Origin: Locusta migratoria
Lineage: Eukaryota > Arthropoda > Insecta > Orthoptera > Acrididae
Length of the DNA: 64,000 nt
Assembly: GCA_026315105.1 (NCBI GenBank)
Contig: CM048746.1
Coordinates: 644,368,898-644,432,897 of the forward strand
Direction of reading: 5' to 3'
Part shown: positions 31,629 to 42,664 of the stretch, piece after piece
Numbering within the stretch: the stretch's first letter is position 1
Layout of the letters: each line of letters starts with the position of its first letter
Notes under the pieces: generated by a model
Databases searched by the model: none
The model's input: the letters and a program-made list of their open reading frames with translations, nothing else
What the model was told of the DNA's origin: nothing
Translations under genes and position numbers: made by a program

Positions 31629-31800
31629 TGAAATAAATCGCAATTTGCGATCACTTATGGCTTCAGTGAACTAGGTTTAGATGTAATACCAATGAGCGGC
31701 GAATGAAAATTTGTGCCCGGCCGGGATTCGAACCCGGCATCTCCTGCTTACTAGGCACACGCGTTGACCACCCCGCCACCGAGGTCACAGTGACCGACCT
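31629..31800 (-). mobile_element. tRNA-like SINE, family C-related head
   Basis: Minus strand: CGGTGGCGGGGTGGTCAACG, GTGCCTAGTAAGCAGGAGAT, GCCGGGTTCGAATCCCGGCC then CACAAATTTTCATTCG. The T arm is a perfect CCGGG/CCCGG stem, yet the acceptor stem does not close, which argues against a real tRNA gene. The tail part (31629-31695) recurs at 32038-32104. Confidence 0.75.
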
Positions 31801-32037
31801 GACTGCAGAGGACTCTTCCCTGACCTTTCCCGCCACACCCAAATCTCCATTCGCCACTCTGTCTCCTTCCTATTACCACAGCCTATTTGTTCTGTAATGC
31901 TCGCAGCCACAATATTGTATTTCCGCATCAGGGAGAAAAGACCATGAGGTTTCGAGACACAATTAATTGTCATCAGGAGTCCAGCCTCGGCTTGTATACA
32001 ATAATATATTTTGACGACGTTATAGCGTTCATTTTTA

Positions 32038-32104
32038 ATGAAATAAATCGCAATTTGCGATCACTTGTGGCTTCACTGTACTAGGTTTAAATGTAATACC
32101 AATG
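32038..32104. repeat. second copy of the SINE-tail sequence at 31629
   Basis: AATGAAATAAATCGCAATTT ... GGTTTAAATGTAATACCAAT, direct repeat of 31629-31695 with 5-6 differences. The intervening 340 bp has no LTR-type features. Confidence 0.75.
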
Positions 32105-33094
32105 TGGTTTAACTGTAAATACTGTTTTATCCCAAGACCAACAGCTTTTTGCTTACAAATTCACCATTCTATCCAAACAATTTCCAGGCGCATTCACCTC
32201 AGAGAGTCAAACATGAGAGTATGAATACAGTTCGATTGCTACTTCCGTCTGATTGTGCTTCGGTTCGTACAACCCGCTGTTAATTCGCTTTTGTTTGAGC
32301 AGCAGAATCGTGTATTTTTCATCAACTTGTGAGAGACACATGAATCTTTTTTTAATCGAAACTTTTTTTAACGTCCGTATATAGGGCATTGGCAGGAAAC
32401 CCGCAATTTTCGTTCTTTCCGTCAAAATTGCCCGAGGACAGTAGGAATTTTGCCGAGTCTTGATCAGAAAAAAAAGTGTGTCGCGCTTATTGAAGTGGCG
32501 CCCCCGTCTGTGCTTCAGTAATCCAATGCTTTTTCTCTGTGTGCATTCGCCTTTTGGCCGAATAGGGCTTTATTTCACACACGTGCTCGCTTTGCCTGGA
32601 AAATAAAGAAGCGACGCATTTGGAAGAGGAATAGCAATGTTATTCAGTTACGGGACCGACGGGTTCCCACAGCGTTTTATTTTGCGTCAGCACGCGAGTG
32701 TACCAACATTACAAATCTAACACTGACCGCGCTGATAAAATACGTAGCAGGTAATTGACAACCGAGAACGCTGGCGAATAAATCGCATCGCAAAACACTG
32801 TGACGCCGTCCTCGCTCCAAAAACACAAACGACCGCTACAGGCGACACAAAAACGCAGCCGCACAAAGCGATAGTTATTAGCTTCTGCAACTGTTACACA
32901 GCGTAAAATTAGTTCACGCTTCGCGAAGGTGAAGATAAAAGGAGCACGAAAAGAACGTACAACAATTTGGGTGTTAGTGTGGAATAGTTAACACTTCCGT
33001 TGGTGAACATGTAACAAATGAAAAAGAGTCGATTGTTGTGCGATTTCTGGGCGGTGCGACTTGGCGGCTTTTAGCAGGCTAAATTTAATACAGG
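32105..33094. other. no recognised feature
   Basis: No supported gene or repeat. Confidence 0.35.
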
Positions 33095-34692
33095 TTGGCG
33101 CGCAAGTTATTTCTGACATAAGTTTGCGGTTTGCCGATAACATAGTGATTTTGTCAGAGACTGCAAAGGATCTGGAAGAGCAATTGAATGGAATGGACAG
33201 TGTCTTGAAAGGAAGATATAAATGAACATAAACCAGAGAAAAACGAAGGTAATGGAATGTAATGTCAGAAAATCAAGCGATGCTGAAGGAATTAGATTAG
33301 GTAATGGGACAATGAAAGTAGTAGATGAGTTTTGTTATTTGGGTAGCAAGATAACTTCTGATGGCTGAAGTAAAGAAGATATAAAATGCAGAATGGCTAT
33401 GGGGAGAAAAGCGTTTCTAAAGAAGCGAAACTTGTTAACATCTAATATTAATTTATATGTTAGGAAGTCCTTTCTGAAAGGATTTGTCTGGAGTGTAGCA
33501 TTGTGTGGCAGTGAAATATGGACGATAAGATTATAGAAGCTTTTGAAATGTGGTGCTACAGACGAATGATGAAAATTAGATGGGTTGATCACGTGACTAA
33601 TGAGGAGGTGCTTAACCGAATTGGGGAGAAAAGGAGTTTCTGGCATATCCTGACTAAGGGAAGAGATAGATTGGTAGGACACATTCTGAGACATCAAGGA
33701 ATCGTCAACTTAGCATTAGAAAGAAGTGTCTGGGGGTAAAAATCGTAGAGGGAGACCGAGGGACGAATACAGTAAAAGATTCAAAAGGATGTAGGTTGCC
33801 GAAAGTATTCTCAGATGAAGAGAATTGCACAGGACAGGGTAGCGTGGAGAGCTGCATCAAACAAGTCTGTGGACTGAAGACCACAAGAACAACAACATAA
33901 CGCAAACAGAAAGAAAAGTTTGTTACTCACCTGTATTACACAAGGAGGTGCTGGAAAGGCCTCCCTTCGTCGTTCGAGCATTTCTGACACCTGCTGAGGA
34001 AGTTGCTCATTACACTCTGAACTTCCCTCTCGGAAATTGCAGTGATTTCATGACGAATGTTTGTTTTTAGTTTATCTAAAGTGTGGGGATTTGATTTGTA
34101 CACTTTCTCTTTTACTGCTCTCCACAGATAAAAATAGCACGGGGTTAAATCGTGAGTTCACGAGCAACCCCTGCATGATCGAAAAATAGGAATGTGGTGC
34201 GCTGTTTGCGGAGAGAGAATAATAGGCCCTATATTTTATCAGGAAACAATTAATAGTGACAGGTATGTTTGAAAATATATTGCGGCCTTTTTTACCCAAT
34301 TAACTGAGAGAGAACGTGCTTTTGCGCCATTTCAGCAGGACTCTGCGATGGCGCATACAGCCAACTTATCATTATGGGAAATTGGTAATGTTATCACTAA
34401 GAACATTTGACCCTCTCGTTCTCCCGATTTTTCTCTACGGGGAGCATTAAAAGAGAAAGTGTACGAATCAAATCTCCACACTTTAGATGAACTAAAAACA
34501 AACATTCGTCATGAAATCACTGAAGATTCTGAGAGGGAACTTCAGAGTGTAATGAGCAACTTCCTCAGCATGTGTCAGAAATGCTTGAACAACGAAGGGA
34601 GGCGGTTCCAGCACCTTTTTACGTAATACAGGTAAGTAATAAACTTTTCTTTCTGTTTATGTTATGTATGTCAGAAATAACTTGCGCGCCAA
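33095..34692. mobile_element. mariner-type fold-back transposon, split by RTE insertion
   Basis: Perfect 26-bp terminal inverted repeats (33095-33120, starting TTGGCGCGCAAGTTATTTCT, and 34667-34692) bracket it. Inside, 33900-34140 and 34450-34666 are inverted copies of each other with a 300-bp centre. The right arm encodes, in plus frame at about 34415-34626, SRSPDFSLRGALKEKVYESN, then LDELKTNIRHEITEDSER and VMSNFLSMCQKCLNNEGRR, which is the C-terminal end of a mariner-family transposase after the last catalytic residue (PDF...L.G..K). The left arm carries the same codons reversed. So the element kept both ends but replaced its body with a duplicated end; it cannot encode a transposase. Confidence 0.82.
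33121..33893 (+). pseudogene. RTE-type LINE, 5'-truncated insertion in the mariner fold-back
   Basis: Starts at the RT active site as LRFADNIVILSETAKDLEEQ; the second catalytic Asp is Asn. Then LNGMDSVLKGRYK, KTKVMECNVRKSSDAEGIRL, VDEFCYLGSKITSDG with a TGA at 33367, DIKCRMAMGRKAFL, RKSFLKGFVWSVALCGSEIW, and after frame changes FEMWCYRRMMKIRWVDHVT, NEEVLNRIGEKRSF. It ends GACTGAAGACCACAAGAACA plus (CAA). The surrounding ACATAA on both sides is a probable short duplication. Confidence 0.88.
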
Positions 34693-35572
34693 TCCGTGTT
34701 AACTCAGTGACAGCGAAAACTAAAGAAGCCAAACGAATGGTCTGTGTGTAATTGTTGTCCGAAGTCTGTTGTTGTACACCGTAGCAGTTCCATGCCGATA
34801 GCTATAAGGGGGTGGAAGATATGGTGGTTGAAAGTTGTCAAATTATAAAAAAATTCGGACTAAAGGCCAGCGATGACGTGTGCGACTCTTTAGCAAGGAG
34901 GTTACATACAGCGAAACGTGATGCCACAGACCATATCTTTAGTCTATGCGTGCTACAATTTCTTCAGCTCTTTCTGTGTAAGGAAATATAAGAATACATA
35001 AAGCAGTCAAAAAGAAATGTCTTTTAATACATCTCTTTAAACAAATCTATTTGATGTTTCGCGCATTACATCAAGTAATCGATCTGTGATATTATTACAA
35101 TCATTATTGTTGAATTTCCTTTAATCCCTTCAGATATGCCATTTCAGTTCAAAAAGACTTCAGTTTCCAGTTCGACTAGCTTTTTCCATGACAGTTAACA
35201 AAGCTCGAGGACACTCATTAAACGTCGCAGGAATCCATTTACAGCCCTCATGTTTTTCACATGGTCAGTTATACGTCGCTTGCTCAAGGGTGGGCAACCC
35301 AAAAAGTCTCTACAGTTACTACAAATAACGTAGCTTACTAGATTGCCCTAAAATGAAATTAAAATGAATTTGGACATTACTGTCACCATACGTGTTGAGA
35401 TATTGCAACACAGGCTATAAGGAATAATGTATGTATTATTTATTGTAAATCATTAAGCACTTCACATAATTTTATTTTTGTATTCGAATGTTGATGAAAA
35501 ATGTTTGTTTCTAAAAAAGGTATTGTATTTCATTTCATCCTTCGAAACCAGTCTCATAGCACACTACTGAAA
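34693..35572. other. no recognised feature
   Basis: AT-rich, nothing supported. Confidence 0.35.
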
Positions 35573-35582
35573 GATAACTTAT

Positions 35583-35759
35583 TGCCAGCCGCGGTAGCCG
35601 AGGGGACTGAGGCGCTTCAGTCACGGTCTGAATCCCCCCTCGGGCATGGATATTTGTGCCGTCTTTAGTATAAGATAGTTCATAAGTAGTTTGTAAGTTT
35701 AGGGACTGATGACCCCGTAGTTAAGTCCCATAAGCTTAACAAACATTTGAACATTTTTT
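35583..35759 (+). mobile_element. SINE family A with internal deletion
   Basis: Head GCCAGCCGCGGTAGCCGAGG runs to ACGGTCTG and then directly to AATCCCCCCTCGGG, losing about 27 bp that include the start of the B-box. Duplication GATAACTTAT at 35573-35582 and 35760-35769. The loss of the B-box should block pol III transcription. Confidence 0.9.
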
Positions 35760-35769
35760 GATAACTTAT

Positions 35770-36559
35770 CTATCATAATCTACCAACACGCGAGCGGAGC
35801 CGCGGGTTCAAGCTAGTCTGCTTCTAAATTACGTACGCCGGCAGCCGTTCTTGATTCGAGTTCTTCATTTCGTTAGTCGTGATTCCTGCGGAATTGCACA
35901 TCTGCACAGAACTGTACCCACGGCTAGCGGCTTTCTCCTGTCTATCGGCTGTCACAGGCAGAGTGTTTGGAGGCGCGGTAACGACGTCTGTGGACACGCA
36001 CGCAGAGCGCGGTCAGTTTTTGAATCGTCGACGGCAGGCGCGTGCGGCCGCATTGAGCGCACCAGCCGCTGTGCAGACACTGTGCGGTCACTATGCGCCG
36101 CGCCGGTACACACCGTGCTGCGCCTGGTTCACGCCGCCGCGCCGGCCGCTGTGATGGATGGCCAAACAGGCCGCATCGCGCCCCGTTTTCTCCCCGCCCG
36201 GCGATCGGCTGTATATTTTATGGTAATTCCCGACCATTATAGGCCCTTCGTGCCGCGTACCGATGCCCCCGTTATCGCGGGCTCTGCATTCCGCCAGTGC
36301 TCTCGTTCTTGTCCCCTTTCCTTTCTCCACCCGTCCCCCCGATCACTCACTCTACAAACGGCTCACACGAATTCACCTGCTAGTGGAAAACCGAACACTG
36401 GATTTCGATAACTGACCTAAATAAGTCCCCCGACGGAAGATTACAATTGGGCAGTTTCTGCCAGCTACCATTCTTTCTAATTCTTTCAATACATTTCTAA
36501 AATAGATATCAATGACGTACATTTTGGCACACTTTAGGTTACGGTAGTAACACTAAAAG
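35770..36559. other. GC-rich island 35890-36200, no supported gene
   Basis: The frame at 35851-36411 is open for 186 codons, but it is Arg/Ala/Ser-rich, coincides with the GC block and has rival frames on both strands. No domain recognised. Confidence 0.4.
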
Positions 36560-37800
36560 TGGGCCTTTGCGATGGTTTTTGACAGCTCGAAATTTAAATG
36601 AAAATAACGGCTTAACCATTCATCTGACACGAAAATTGAATAACCGAATTTGTAGAGGAGAAAATTCTGTACAACTCTGCTTTCTTAGGTTTTTTTATAT
36701 CTCGTATCGTTTCAGAGATATTTGCAAAAATAAAGGCGATTTTGGGATGCCTGTCTGTCCGTAACGTGTTCCCATTTTTTAAGACGAACCGTTCAACCGA
36801 TCAGCACTAAATTTTACAGACATAATTGTAGGCCGCCACAGACCAGAACCTCCCTTTTTCAAATTTTTCGTACAAAAAATACGGCAGTCATACAAAGAAA
36901 AAAAATGTAAAAACGTTTGTAATATAATTGTCATTCCAACAAACCGTTCATCTGACACGAAAATTGAATAACCTAATTGGTAGAGGGGAACATTCTCTAC
37001 AACGTTGCTCTATTATGTTTTTTTCATATCTTGCATCGTTGAAGAGATATTTGCAAAAATAACGGCGGTTTGACGATGTCTGTCTGTAACGAGTTCCCAC
37101 TTTTTAGGTCGAACCGTTCAATGGATCGGCACCAAATTTTACAGATGTCATTGTTGTCCGCCAGAGACCGGAACCTCGCTTTTTCAAATATTTCGGACAA
37201 AAACTACGTTAGTAACGCAAAAAAGCAGTTTGTAATATAATTTTAATTGCAAATAAACCGCTCATCTGACACGAAAATTGAATAACCGAATTTGTAGAGG
37301 AGTAAATTCTCCACAACTTTGCTCTCTTACGCTTTCTTCATATGTCGTATCGTTTGAGAGATATCTGCAAAAATAACGGCGATTTGACACCGTCCATTGA
37401 TTTCACGAAAACCAGCCGTTCGCAGATGTCACGTGACATTCCACGCCCAGAACTCTCTCTGGCATACGCCTTCTTGCCTTGCGTATTTGATGATTTTCTT
37501 ATTATAACTTACACATTGTTATTTCAAAGCAACGGCGCACTGAAGAATTAACAAAAACACGTCGTACTTCGTACGATAAATGATAATCTATTGTCTAGAA
37601 TGCCTTATTAGCATCAGTTAATAACTGCCATCAATAGTAGGAAAATAGAGGACGAATTTCGCAATTGTTCGCTGTAGTGTAGTAGGCAGCGCGTTGGATT
37701 GTGATGTTCATAGTTTGTTGTTCGGGACCTGCCATTACCGAAAAATTTTTCTCCTGTTTTCCTAAAAGGTTTACGTGTTTGGTGCATATATATTATCACA
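36560..37800 (+). repeat. composite repeat H, copy 2 (three ~320-bp units plus tRNA-like part)
   Basis: Three tandem units start at CATCTGACACGAAAATTGAA (36621, 36949, 37263; spacings 328 and 314 bp). Each includes AACCGTTCAA.CGATC, AAATTTTACAGA and TTGCAAAAATA. The last unit passes into GCGCACTGAAGAATTAACAA, CACGTCGTACTTCGTACGA, then a tRNA-like segment (GTAGGCAGCGCGTTGGATTG ... TTGTTCGGGACCTGCC). Copy H1 at 3.96-4.70 kb has one unit and the same tRNA-like part. No coding. Confidence 0.8.
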
Positions 37801-37854
37801 ATAGTAGAGTCGTAATCATATCACTATAATTTTTTATTATTTACATTATTATTT

Positions 37855-38584
37855 TTGTCCGAAATGTTTGCAAGAAATTATAAAACTACAAATTTAAAAA
37901 GGGCCGTAAAACACGTCAGTGTGATTTTTTCGGAAGAACAAACGTCTGTATATAACTTAGTACGTAGTGAAATACCTCATGAAAACAAGTGTATTTATTT
38001 CACACCAGCTGAAACCCCCGCGTTTCCTGGGTATTTCTTTATTCCGTACTCTCAGTGCGTCTCCCTTTCAACCTTCTCTCTCCACGTGTCCCTCTTTTTC
38101 TCTACCATCTCCTCCTCCCCTCCTCTCGGCGCATCTATTCTGCCCCTTCCTCTCCCCCCCCCCCCCCCAAAAAAAAACAACCACTTTCTGTTCATCCCCC
38201 CTGTTCACTACTTCTACTCGAGTAGTGTGTCCTTTCAGAAGAACACAGCTCGCGGCATGCCTGCTTGTTACGGAGCTGAGAGGCACAAACTTGAATACCA
38301 GCAAAACACAACTTTTTTTCTTCCTCTATCTCATCCCCTTCCCTTCCTTTCTACAACACCTCGAACATCTCCGAGTCCTTTACACTACCCGCAAAATAGA
38401 ATCCAAAAAACCCCTGGTATACCCCATCCTCACCAATCCTGGGCCTCTGCCACGCCTCCACCAAAATATCCCTCCCGGCCTTCACCTCCACACACTTCAT
38501 ATCCTCTCCCAGGGCAACTTCCACACGAAGATACTTGGTGAAGACACATATTGGACCATTCCTTGGACATTGTACATCATTTAG
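37855..38584 (+). other. pyrimidine-rich region with two overlapping open frames
   Basis: Frames of 228 and 205 codons overlap in different phases through a C/T-rich strand (C15 run at 38154-38168). Both are Ser/Pro/Leu/Thr-rich without a motif. Part of it (EHLRVLYTTRKIESKKPLVY) looks less repetitive and could be a decayed retroelement coding strand, but I cannot assign one. Confidence 0.3.
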
Positions 38585-39434
38585 GGACTCCTATACTGTA
38601 GGATACGACGAATAGCGGCAAGTTTCGTCGCGGTAACTTTTATTAAGCCTGAGGTTGTAAAAGACTTTCGACAATCAGCGACAGCAGACACTACAAAAGG
38701 AACATCGTGTGTTGTGGAGAAGGGTGCTAATCAAACTGCGAGAGCTAACACTTGCCCAACCTATCACACGGAAATTAATTGATAGTTCTTCTTGGTATGC
38801 AGAATTCGCTAATAGAACAGTGGTTTGCGCAGAATGGAAGTAGCTGTAGGCATCGTAGCTGACACGTTCTGTCCTCCTCGAATTGTGGCTCGCCTCTCTT
38901 CCCATTTCGGGCTTCCGAGAATACACTGTAATTAATAGTAACGGCACTTTAAGCATCTCTCTCGGTACTCGCAACAGAACCTCGCCCCATTAAACTTCGC
39001 AAACCAGCCTGACAGTGACTTACGGCAGCCATAAAACTCGGCACTCGTGTTAGCTCTTTGTGCGTCATTCGGAATCACCCTGCCCTGGAGCCCGGCCGTC
39101 TGGATCCCTGCTAATTCCGGGCTGGCTGTCGCGGCATTTAGTGCAAACCGCTGAAGTGATCTGCAGGAATGTCGCCATCTGGCCACTTTGCGCTGGCTCG
39201 AAACTTAGAAAGGCGGAGCCATTACTGGCTGAATGGCAGGTAATATACGACTCAAAACTTCGTTCTCTCGCCCGTTCTGTGGGAAGTACAATCTACCTGT
39301 GCGTTTCCGGTCTCTATAAAGTCTCCCATTAGTGTTTTAGGAACGGAGCTGCTTCCATTACTTTCGACTAGAATGTAACTTAAGGGTTTGTATTTTGTGA
39401 TCGTAAGTCCGTCGTCAGGTGGTACTGAATATTT
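38585..39434. other. no recognised feature
   Basis: No supported gene or repeat. Confidence 0.35.
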
Positions 39435-39627
39435 AGCCGCGGTGGACAAGCCGGACGCTCTAAGGCGCCTTCCTGCGGAGCGCGCGGTTGCTCTCCGTCG
39501 GAGATTCGAGTCCTCCGTCAGGCATGCGCGGGCATATGTGTGTCTGTGTGTTGTCCTTAGGTTAATTTAAGTAGTTTGTACGGAACTGATAACCGCAATA
39601 GTTAAGTCCCATAGATTTACAAACATT
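39435..39627 (+). mobile_element. SINE, B-type head with A-type tail
   Basis: Head GCCGCGGTGGACAAGCCGGA and B-box GATTCGAGTCCTCCG are family B, linker with TTGTCCTTAGGTTA likewise, but the tail is CGGAACTGATAACCGCAATA then GTTAAGTCCCATAG as in family A. It ends ACAAACATTGTA directly against the RTE 3' end. Confidence 0.82.
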
Positions 39628-39630
39628 GTA

Positions 39631-40508
39631 GTTGTTGTTGTGGTATTCAGTCCGCAGACTGGTTTGATGCAGCTCTCCACGCTACCCTGTCCTGTGCAAG
39701 TCTTTTCATCTAAGAATACGTTCCCAACATACAACCTTTTCAATCTGCTTACTATATTCGTCCCTCGGTCTCCCTCTACGATTTTTACCCCACACACCTC
39801 CTTCTAATGCTAAGTTAACTATTCCATGTCTCAGAATGTGTCCAATCAATCTATCCCTTCTCTTTGTCAGGATATGCCAGAAACTCCTTTTCTCCCCTAT
39901 TCGGTTAAGCACCTCCTCATTAGTTACGTGATCTACCCATCTAATCATCATCATTCGTCTGTAGCACCACATTTCAAAAGCTTCTATCATCTTTTTATCT
40001 GAACTCCTTATCGTCCACTTTTCACTCCCACACAATGCTACACTCCAGACAAATGCTTTCAGAAAGGACTTCCTAATATTTAAATTAATATTGGATGTTA
40101 ACAAGTTTCGATTCTCTAGAAACGCTTTTTTTCCCATAGCCATTCTGCATTTTATGTCTTCTTTATTTCGCCCATCAGAAGTTATCTTGCTACCCAAATA
40201 ACAAAATTCATCTACTACGTTTCTTGTCTCTTTACCTAATCTAATTCCTTCCGCATCGCCTGATTTTCTGACAATGCATTCCATTACCTACGTTTTACTG
40301 TTGTTAATGTTCAGCTTATATCTTCCTTTCAAGACACTGTCCATCCCATTCAATTGCTCTTCCAGATCTTTTGCGATCTCTGACAGAAAACCGCAATGTT
40401 TTTATTTCTTCTCCCTGCACTTTAATGCCCTCTCCAAATTTATCCTTCCATTCCTTCACTGCCTGCTCAATGTACAGATTGAACAACACTGGGGAAAAGC
40501 TACAACCC
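39631..40508 (-). pseudogene. RTE-type LINE, long 5'-truncated copy with active site deleted
   Basis: Minus strand starts at GCSFSPVLFNLYIEQAVKEW, KDKFGEGIKVQGEEIKTLRF, then a 16-17 bp deletion near 40388 removes the ADD catalytic pair and shifts frame into SEIAKDLEEQLNGMDSVLKG. From 40284 to 39706 a 192-codon frame is open: MECIVRKSGDAEGIRLGKE, VDEFCYLGSKITSDGRNKED, KAFLENRNLLTSNINLNIRK, FEMWCYRRMMMIRWVDHVT, IGHILRHGIVNLALEGGVWG, GRPRDEYSKQIEKV. The last codons shift once more before the CAGTCCGCAGACTGGTTTG end and (GTT)n. Best preserved RTE C-terminal region in the window. Confidence 0.9.
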
Positions 40509-41153
40509 TAAGTTACTTACAAACATTAAAACTGAATATTTACGAAATCTCTTTTGAGATTTTTTTTGCGACGTTGTGAGTATCGGTGTAAACTCCGTAC
40601 AGTATCATCGCCGACACTGACAGACATCTTCAAGGAAGAAAGGTTAGGATTTAACGTCCCGTCGATGGCGCGGTCATTAGAGACGGAGCTTACGTATCTA
40701 CTTTTAGGTAGAAGGTGCTACACACACAAATTGTTTATTATGTTGTGGGTTACGTGCGCATCATTCACTTCTGCGACTACCCTTGACTAATGTGCAGAAA
40801 CATACTAGACGGCAGTGGTTTTAGTCGTACCTGAAGATACCGATCAGTCACGCGGGGATTCCATGACGACATCCAACGTCCCCAAATCGAGATGATCTCT
40901 ACAGTAATCCCCAGGAGAAGCCTCACGTAACACAGTGTAATTATTCGTTTCTGTCATCCTAGTCGCCAAGTTCTCAAGTAATGTGAACTAAAATTTGGGC
41001 ATAATTATACAACATTTCGACAAGCTGCTGCTGTCACGCGTAATTTACTAATGGTTTATTTTCCACTGAACACGGCTTATGACAAGACTTATGACCCTAA
41101 ATTCTGTATCATCCATCGTTGCGTCGATTTCTTTCGCTACGTCCGCTTCTGTA
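40509..41153. other. no gene; SINE F tail fragment at 40632-40693
   Basis: AAGGAAGAAAGGTTAGGATT, TAACGTCCCGTCGATGGCGC and GTCATTAGAGACGGAGC match the 3' end of SINE F (minus orientation); the rest of that element is missing. Remaining sequence is unrecognised. Confidence 0.6.
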
Positions 41154-41370
41154 GGCCAGTGGACACCGTGTTAGATTGCCACGCAGGGGACCCGGGTTCG
41201 ATTCCCGGTCTTGTCGGAGACTCTTCTCCACCTGGAGGTTGGGTGTTGTGTTGTCTTTCTCATCATTGCATAATCACCGACGCGCAAGTCACTGAAGTGG
41301 CGTCACCTAAAGACTTGGCTACAGACAGGCCGAACACGATGCCATCTGGGGTCTAACGGCCAAAAATGCC
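41154..41370 (+). mobile_element. SINE family E, copy 2
   Basis: tRNA-like head GGCCAGTGGACACCGTGTTA, GATTGCCACGCAGGGGACC, CGGGTTCGATTCCCGG, then GTTGGGTGTTGTGTTGTC, TAATCACCGACGCGCAAGTC and GTCTAACGGCCAAAA end. Better preserved than the 31.3 kb copy. Confidence 0.75.
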
Positions 41371-41488
41371 TCACGGTTATCACCTTTTGCTAGAATTTTC
41401 AGCCTCCGACAATAAAGTTCGGTAAATAGTCCCTTAACACTAAAGTAGATGAACTACAGTAAGCTTATTGAACTAATTTGCGGAGTAT

Positions 41489-41560
41489 GGTTAGTTGGTT
41501 GGTTTTTGGAAGGGACTAAACGGCAACGGTTATCAGTCCCTTGTTCCAGTCATAGAGGTA
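41489..41560 (-). mobile_element. I-type LINE or related 3' tail scrap
   Basis: Minus strand GGGACTGATAACCGTTGCCG then TTTAGTCCCTTCC, AAAAACCAACCAACTAAC. Same hairpin plan as the I-type LINE 3' end. Confidence 0.55.
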
Positions 41561-42255
41561 AAACAGTGTGTTAAGCTTCCCTAAGTAATTGCGTTAACAC
41601 TTCAAAGTTTAAAAAGTACAAGTGAAGACAAAGAAAGGATAAAAGGACAGACATTACAAGGGTGTTTGTGCTGGGACATCACAAAAATAAGTAAGACGTC
41701 CAGCCACTCTGGTACACATCAGAAACACCCACCTAACAGACTTAGGCGGTTGGAGAATAGATCAATGACGGACACACAACAAACTTTAAATAGCTTCATT
41801 TAAAACTTCCGGGCTCATAAGCCGTGGTCGATTTGTAAAACTTTCCCCTAACGTTTCATCTTCGGCTGCGGAAGACATCTTCAGAGGTAGAGTGGCGAAC
41901 TGCAATGTGAACTTGAAGGAGCGCCGTATATATAGGCGATGCAGAGGGCACCACAAGACATCACGTGACGTCGACTACCACACTATCTCTGGTATTGCCA
42001 ACATTCTTAGCAGAGAAGAATCGATTGTCATTCCGCTGGTGAAAAGATGATGTCCAAAGTCTGTCGAATTTAACTGCTTCCTCTTTCCTGTTAAAATTAT
42101 TGCGATGTTTATAGATCTCGATTGCTTCTCTATATGTGCGCGCATGATAGTGCGAAGTTTTTGAGATGACACTGGTCTCATTAAATTTATTGTCGTGGTT
42201 GCCTTCTTGGTATATATGTTTCGCTACGGCCGATTTCTCCGTGTGCCCCAAGCGG

Positions 42256-42461
42256 CAGTTCAATCAGAATCACAAATACTTGACCTCTATTTAATAATAT
42301 CACTGCAGTATAAAAGTAATGTCTGAATGCTTCCAATAGCAGTTAATCAACTATTTCAGTAGAGCCTGCTTACTTTCGTATCCTATCGTATCGTATATAC
42401 CGGGTGATCAAAAAGTCAGTATAAATTTGAAAACTTAATGAATCTCCGAATAATGTAGATA
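42256..42461 (+). repeat. dispersed repeat G, copy 1 (inserted in PLE2)
   Basis: AATCAGAATCACAAATACTT to GGGTGATCAAAAAGTCAGTA, TAAATTTGAAAACTTAATGA. Colinear in reverse with 55495-55718 over about 205 bp. The GGGTGATCAAAAAGTC part is reminiscent of the ends of mariner-type insect elements. Confidence 0.75.
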
Positions 42462-42664
42462 AAAAAAATGTTCAAATGTTTGTATAGCTTATGGGACTTA
42501 ACTACGGGGTCATCAGTCCCTAAACTTACAAACTGCTTATGAACTAGCTAACACTAAGGACGGCACAAATATCCATTACCGAGGAGGGATTCGAACCCCC
42601 GACCGTAGTGGCCGTGCAGACCGTGACTGGAGCGCCTCAATCCCCTCCGTCACCGCAGCCGGCT
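42462..42664 (-). mobile_element. SINE family A between repeat G and PLE2
   Basis: Complete reverse copy (tail AAAAATGTTCAAATGTTTGT to head CACCGCAGCCGGC) followed by T17. No clean duplication found. Confidence 0.88.

Noticed and set aside
31706..31790. Genuine tRNA gene (also at 46194, 56035, 9885)
   Set aside because: A and B boxes and T arms are good, but acceptor strands do not pair and each is followed by a repeated SINE tail.
31629..32104. LTR retrotransposon suggested by 67-bp direct repeats
   Set aside because: The repeats are too short, lack TG...CA ends, and one is clearly a SINE tail; no primer binding site or gag-pol codons between them.
35851..36411. 186-codon open frame
   Set aside because: It lies in a CpG-rich block with competing frames on both strands, is low in hydrophobic patterning and has no motif; GC-rich DNA gives long frames by chance.
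37855..38584. Two overlapping frames as genes
   Set aside because: Both follow the C/T strand bias; no conserved domain or start context.
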